A stretch of 64,000 nt of DNA, from the NCBI RefSeq assembly GCF_001660705.2, contig NZ_LYBV02000026.1:248001-312000 (forward strand), read 5' to 3'. Below the pieces are notes generated by a model. That model was not told the DNA's origin. It saw only the letters and a list, made by a program, of their open reading frames with translations, and ran no database searches. Made by a program: the position numbers and the translations under genes. Positions 60,523 through 64,000 of the stretch are shown here, piece by piece (position 1 is the first letter of the stretch; every line of letters begins with the position of its first letter). Source of the DNA: Saccharicrinis aurantiacus (lineage in GTDB: Bacteria; Bacteroidota; Bacteroidia; Bacteroidales; Marinilabiliaceae).

Positions 60523-60559
60523 AAAAAAAAATCCGGATTCAGCATTGCCAAATCCGGAT
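60523..60559 (-). terminator. Terminator of the radical SAM gene
   Basis: Perfect ATCCGGATT / AATCCGGAT stem with an 11-base loop; on the minus strand it is followed by eight T. Confidence 0.85.
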
Positions 60560-60588
60560 GATTATTAGTTGTATTTGCTATACACGCA

Positions 60589-61464
60589 TTAAATCGTATG
60601 CCTCACCGGTACACTATCCAATTCGCTTGCACTTTTATCACTTAGTACATAATTAATTCTATCAATCGAAGCCTGTTTGTCCTTCGGTAACTGCGAATCA
60701 AAACTAACCGTATTAATAACATGAATCCCCATGTAATAAGTATCTACCTCAACCAATTCAATTAATTTTTTTTGCTCCTCAAGCACCTCGCGTTCAGTAG
60801 CCATTTCAAAGCTACCCTTATTCACATCAGCCTCAAGCTGCGTTCCCTCATTAACATTTAACGAAGTAGGCACAATACCAATAGGCTTATACTTATTAAT
60901 TAATCGGGCATTTGCTTCAGCATTTTCAATACCTCTACCTTTACCGGCAGCACCAAACATAAAGCCATAAAAGAAACTAATCCCAGCCTTATTCAACCGG
61001 CCCAATTGCGCTTCGGTATCAGCCAATGAAGCGCCTTTATTTAAATAATCCAACGCATCACCTAAGCCCGTTTCTGCGCCAATCCATAAATCGCCAATCC
61101 CAAGTTCCTTAAGCTCGGCCAATTCCTCGTCCGATTTTCCCATTATATTATTAATGGAAGCATACATGGTAATAATTTTAACCTCTGGCAGATACTTGTG
61201 TATCATCTCAGCAATGTTTTTTAAGCGTCTTCCCGATAAAACAAAGGCATCACCATTCACTAAAAACACACGCTGCACATTAGGATATAGCTTTTGAGCT
61301 TCCTGCAAATCTTGCTCTATTTGCTCGGTTTTAGCCACAGAAAACCTAACATCGCGATACATGGTGCAGAATGTACATTCGTTATGTGCACAACCCACTG
61401 TTACTTCTAATAATAAGGTGTTAGCCTCGTAGGGTGGTCTGTAAACTGGTCCTGTGTAGTTCAT
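60589..61464 (-). CDS. Radical SAM protein with C-x4-C-x2-C motif
   Basis: 291 aa. The SAM [4Fe-4S] site reads GCAHNECTFCTMYRD: C-x4-C-x2-C instead of the usual C-x3-C-x2-C. This is known in a family of radical SAM proteins related to the Elp3/coproporphyrinogen-dehydrogenase group. FLVNGDAFVLSGRRL (about 65-80), DLWIGAETGLGDALDYLNKG and FFYGFMFGAAGKG are conserved core segments. There is no extra Cys cluster at the C-terminus. Substrate unknown. It is monocistronic. A TATCTTTG -7-like box lies at 61535-61542 on the minus strand. Confidence 0.88.
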   Translation of the reverse strand: MNYTGPVYRPPYEANTLLLEVTVGCAHNECTFCTMYRDVRFSVAKTEQIEQDLQEAQKLYPNVQRVFLVNGDAFVLSGRRLKNIAEMIHKYLPEVKIITMYASINNIMGKSDEELAELKELGIGDLWIGAETGLGDALDYLNKGASLADTEAQLGRLNKAGISFFYGFMFGAAGKGRGIENAEANARLINKYKPIGIVPTSLNVNEGTQLEADVNKGSFEMATEREVLEEQKKLIELVEVDTYYMGIHVINTVSFDSQLPKDKQASIDRINYVLSDKSASELDSVPVRHTI

Positions 61465-61878
61465 TTCTTTATGTTTTAAATTTAAATATTCAAAAACCTA
61501 TTGTAATCATCATCTTCATGATTTAATTACAATACAAAGATACAGTACAAGTCATTTATGGGTGTTGTAGTCTTATTGGTAAGTATTGTATAAATAGTGG
61601 TTAAATGTAGTGTAGTTATCGGTATTTGAGGCTTCGTAAAGGTTTTGTGGTGTTTTTGGACTGTTTTATGGTATTTAAAACCTTTATTTTTACAATTATA
61701 TGGAGTGCTAATAATTTGTTAATATTTTTGGTATTACATTTTTAACCACTGGCTACTAACTACTGGCTTTTATTTAACAAACTATTGATTTATGAAAAAA
61801 AACATGATGCGATTACAATAAAAGCATTTCAAATTGATTAGGTTTACCTTCGTTTTATTAAGCCTAAAATAAACCTAT
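61465..61878. other. 414-bp divergent intergenic region
   Basis: It lies between two divergently transcribed genes. It contains a TATCTTTG -7-like box for the radical SAM gene and otherwise AT-rich sequence with a TTTTTACAATTATATGG run. No small gene or repeat was recognised. Confidence 0.45.
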
Positions 61879-62459
61879 ATGATTACTAAAAACTTCGCCC
61901 TTGTAAGAATTGTCATTCTTTTATTAATTGCTACTTCTTCCTCAAGTTGTCTTTATATTGTTACTAAGAGTCGGGCGTTACTAAAACAGCAGAATAATGC
62001 ACAGTTAGATTATGTAGCTAGATATGCATTTAATTTAAGGGATAAAGGAAAGGTTGCAGATTGGCCTTTAGTAATAATAGATGGCAGAGGCTACGCCCTA
62101 CATTATTATATAAATAAGCATGTTGCCTTGTCAAAACCTGAAGTTAAACATATTGATTTTCTACCGAAAAATAGTGAGACTGCATTAAAAATCTATGGAG
62201 AATCAGGAAGGGGAGGAGTAATACTTGTTACTACAAGCTATGCAAAAACAAGGGCGCCTCTTAAAATAAAAAAGGCTGAGTCTGTAAATGGGAGTAAAGT
62301 AATTTATGTAGTAGACGGTAAGGTGGATGAAAAAGAAAACGTTCAGAATATCAGTAAGATGAAATAGCAACAATGGATATTCTGAAACAGAAGGAGGCCA
62401 TTAAAGTATATACACAGGAGGATTGTGAAGGTGTGATACTAATTACCTTAAAAAAGTGA
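61879..62459 (+). pseudogene. Frameshifted lipoprotein with two TonB-plug-like modules
   Basis: The first frame (61879-62367, 162 aa) has a lipobox (IATSSSSC, Cys about 24) and a plug-like module: WPLVIIDGRGYALHYYINKH ... KIYGESGRGGVILVTT. It then starts a second copy (KVIYVVDGKVDEKENVQNIS) and stops at TAG 62365. The second copy continues in another frame: DEIATMDILKQKEAIKVYTQ EDCEGVILITLKK, with the stop at 62457. Joining the two at about 62353-62360 restores a full second plug module. So a one- or two-base indel has split the gene. The protein is probably now truncated; a programmed frameshift is less likely but possible. Mini-plug lipoproteins of this sort occur in Bacteroidota with unknown roles. 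Confidence 0.7.
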
Positions 62460-62519
62460 ATTGAGCTATCAAGCATCCTCGCATGACTGTACGAGGATAC
62501 TTGGATGATGTTCTGGGTA

Positions 62520-64000
62520 TTAATTACCAATATATTTTACATAGGAGTAATAGGCTCCAAAAGTATTATCTCCTTCAATAAAATCATTTTTTAATATTGT
62601 ATGTCCTTTTTTAAGGTGCACTTTAAAAATAATGGCTTCTTCGTTGCCCTTAATTGCTTTAGTAAACTCTCGATTTTGTATTTTAATACGCGCCTCAGTT
62701 GGTTTAATAACCGTATAATCGTAATGGTTTTTATTTACTGCAGGCACACTCCAAATAGCACCAGGGCATTCTTTGGGCCAACGGCATAAGCTGATTTCAT
62801 ATAAGCCGTCTTTTTCAATTCCAATGGTGTGCTTGTTGTTTTTATTTGTGAGTCCTTCAGCAACTTGCTCACACTTCCAAATGCCTCTGTCGTCGCCAAT
62901 GGCATGTTGTACCGTTAGTTTTATCTCCTCTTGCGCCGCATTGCCCACAATGTTAACCGGTAGTTCTTGATATTCAATTCTAAGTTTTGCCTTTTCAATA
63001 AACTTTTTATTTTGCTGCAATAGCGACGTAATTAATTCAGGATGTTGAGCTGCCACGTTGTTTCTTTGGCTCGGATCTTTTTCAATATCATACAGCTCTT
63101 TACCATTAATCAGTCGCCAGCTATCTTTCATAATGCAAGTTTGATTTACAGCTTCAGGAGCGCGCCAATCTTGTCGGTGGTGTACAAATACACTCCTATT
63201 ATTGGGCTTGTTCTTTTTACCTCTTAGTAAATCAGAAACATCAATACCATCTAAATCCATATTTTGTGCTAGCTCAATATTACAAAGAGCAGCAAGTGTA
63301 GGCAGTATATCAACATGGGCACTTAGCTGCGAAATATCTTTTCCACCAACAATGTTACCCTCAGGCCAGCGAATGTAAAAAGGTACGCGATGTCCGCCCT
63401 CTAACTTAGAGCCTTTAATTCCTCTAAAGTTTTTATTGTAGCCTAGTTTGCCATCATTACTATATCCATAACGACTTCCGTTATCACTCATGAAAATTAC
63501 AATGGTATTATCGGCTAAATTGTTGTCAATTAAAAACTGGTTGAGTTGGCCCATGTTTTCATCAATATTGGCAATCATGCCCATTTGCTTGGCACTTACC
63601 ACTTCTTTTCCTTCAAGGTGTTGGTATGGTTTTTCATATTTCTCAGCCACAATAAGTGGGTCGTGCGGCGCATTGGTTGGTAGGTATATGAAAAATGGTT
63701 TGTCCTTTTTTTGTTCAATGTATTTTTGCGTTTCGCTAAACCAAACATCGGTACAATATCCAGTAAACTGTTGGGCTTCGTTATTTACGTAATACACATC
63801 ATCAAAATATGTATTTCCCCAATGGTCTGATAATTCACCAACACCGCCAGCCAAATGCTGAATTACAGTTTCAAAGCCAGAATCTGTTGGTCGGCTAGGG
63901 TAATTATCGCCCAAATGCCATTTGCCAAACATAGCAGTATGGTAGCCATTGTCTTTAAATATATCCGCCATGGTAATTGCCTTTTCATTTAAAGCATCAC
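62520..64000 (-). CDS. S1-family sulfatase, copy 4, N-terminus cut by window edge
   Basis: About 492 residues are visible. The frame is open to the last base (DALNEKAITMADIFKDNGYH), so the true start and the formylglycine motif lie off the window. Visible motifs: MFGKWHLGDNYPSRPTDSGF, IYLPTNAPHDPL, FMSDNGSRYGYSND, GSKLEGGHRVPFYIRWPEG and HVDILPTLAALCNI. After the sulfatase core (to about 330), a C-terminal domain of about 150 residues has LYEISLCRWPKECPGAIWSV and ends KGHTILKNDFIEGDNTFGAY. It is probably a beta-rich glycan-binding or accessory domain seen in some sulfatases. The gene reads towards the plug-domain lipoprotein. Confidence 0.9.
   Translation of the reverse strand, partial: DALNEKAITMADIFKDNGYHTAMFGKWHLGDNYPSRPTDSGFETVIQHLAGGVGELSDHWGNTYFDDVYYVNNEAQQFTGYCTDVWFSETQKYIEQKKDKPFFIYLPTNAPHDPLIVAEKYEKPYQHLEGKEVVSAKQMGMIANIDENMGQLNQFLIDNNLADNTIVIFMSDNGSRYGYSNDGKLGYNKNFRGIKGSKLEGGHRVPFYIRWPEGNIVGGKDISQLSAHVDILPTLAALCNIELAQNMDLDGIDVSDLLRGKKNKPNNRSVFVHHRQDWRAPEAVNQTCIMKDSWRLINGKELYDIEKDPSQRNNVAAQHPELITSLLQQNKKFIEKAKLRIEYQELPVNIVGNAAQEEIKLTVQHAIGDDRGIWKCEQVAEGLTNKNNKHTIGIEKDGLYEISLCRWPKECPGAIWSVPAVNKNHYDYTVIKPTEARIKIQNREFTKAIKGNEEAIIFKVHLKKGHTILKNDFIEGDNTFGAYYSYVKYIGN

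Noticed and set aside
1-64000. tRNA, rRNA, CRISPR, phage or complete insertion-sequence genes
   Set aside because: I read for cloverleaf-like segments, regularly spaced repeats and transposase motifs and found none I could support.

Overview
The window is AT-rich DNA from a member of the Bacteroidota. The evidence is a SusC/SusD pair, a FecI/FecR-type sigma/anti-sigma operon, a type IX secretion sorting domain, BlaI/M56 regulation, several lipoproteins, and promoters of the TTTG-N19-21-TAnnTTTG type. S1 sulfatases, GH117, GH29 and GH2 enzymes point to a marine polysaccharide degrader. HydG implies an [FeFe]-hydrogenase and therefore an anaerobic or facultative lifestyle. A Marinilabiliales-like organism would fit, but that is an inference. 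I saw no rRNA, tRNA, CRISPR array, phage genes or intact insertion sequence.

Layout. 1-4.4 kb: the end of a SusC transporter gene (cut by the window edge) and its SusD, closed by a strong terminator. 4.5-9.3 kb (minus strand): a lipoprotein, a decayed sirohydrochlorin-chelatase-like gene, a small Cys protein, a YchJ-family protein, an acetate/succinate transporter and an Omp85-like barrel. 9.4-14.8 kb: a 175-bp palindromic MITE-like element, a cation/proton antiporter, a DCC protein, IMP dehydrogenase (guaB) and the enoyl reductase fabV. 14.9-23.3 kb: an ECF sigma factor, its FecR-like anti-sigma, and an unusual third gene joining an STN signalling domain to a GxQxxGxxN surface-repeat domain instead of a TonB receptor. 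A second surface-repeat gene lies 4 kb away behind an almost identical 42-bp promoter block. Between them are a T9SS-exported CBM6 protein and a gene with a short-repeat tract upstream. 23.7-28.1 kb: a GIN-domain lipoprotein, a BlaI/M56-TonB pair with operators, and hydG.

28.3-64 kb is a large sulfated-galactan utilisation region. It encodes three GH29 enzymes, two tandem-duplicated GH2 beta-galactosidase-like enzymes, a third GH2 of the mannosidase/glucosaminidase type, a beta-helix protein, a GH117 (agar-type anhydrogalactosidase family), four S1 sulfatases (one cut by the edge), two AraC regulators, a cytoplasmic-looking solute-binding protein, a MaoC-like protein, and UxaB and UxaA. My reading is that the substrate is an agaran/porphyran-like red algal galactan. 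Sulfatases would remove sulfate, GH29 would release L-fucose or L-galactose, GH117 anhydro-L-galactose and GH2 D-galactose. UxaB/UxaA would finish L-galactose catabolism through tagaturonate and altronate. The SusC/SusD pair at the left end is too far away to be assigned to this locus with confidence.

Intergenic spaces carry several families of short palindromic or mosaic repeats, described individually. Two protein-coding remnants are absent as intact genes: the CbiX-like pseudogene and a frameshifted plug-domain lipoprotein.
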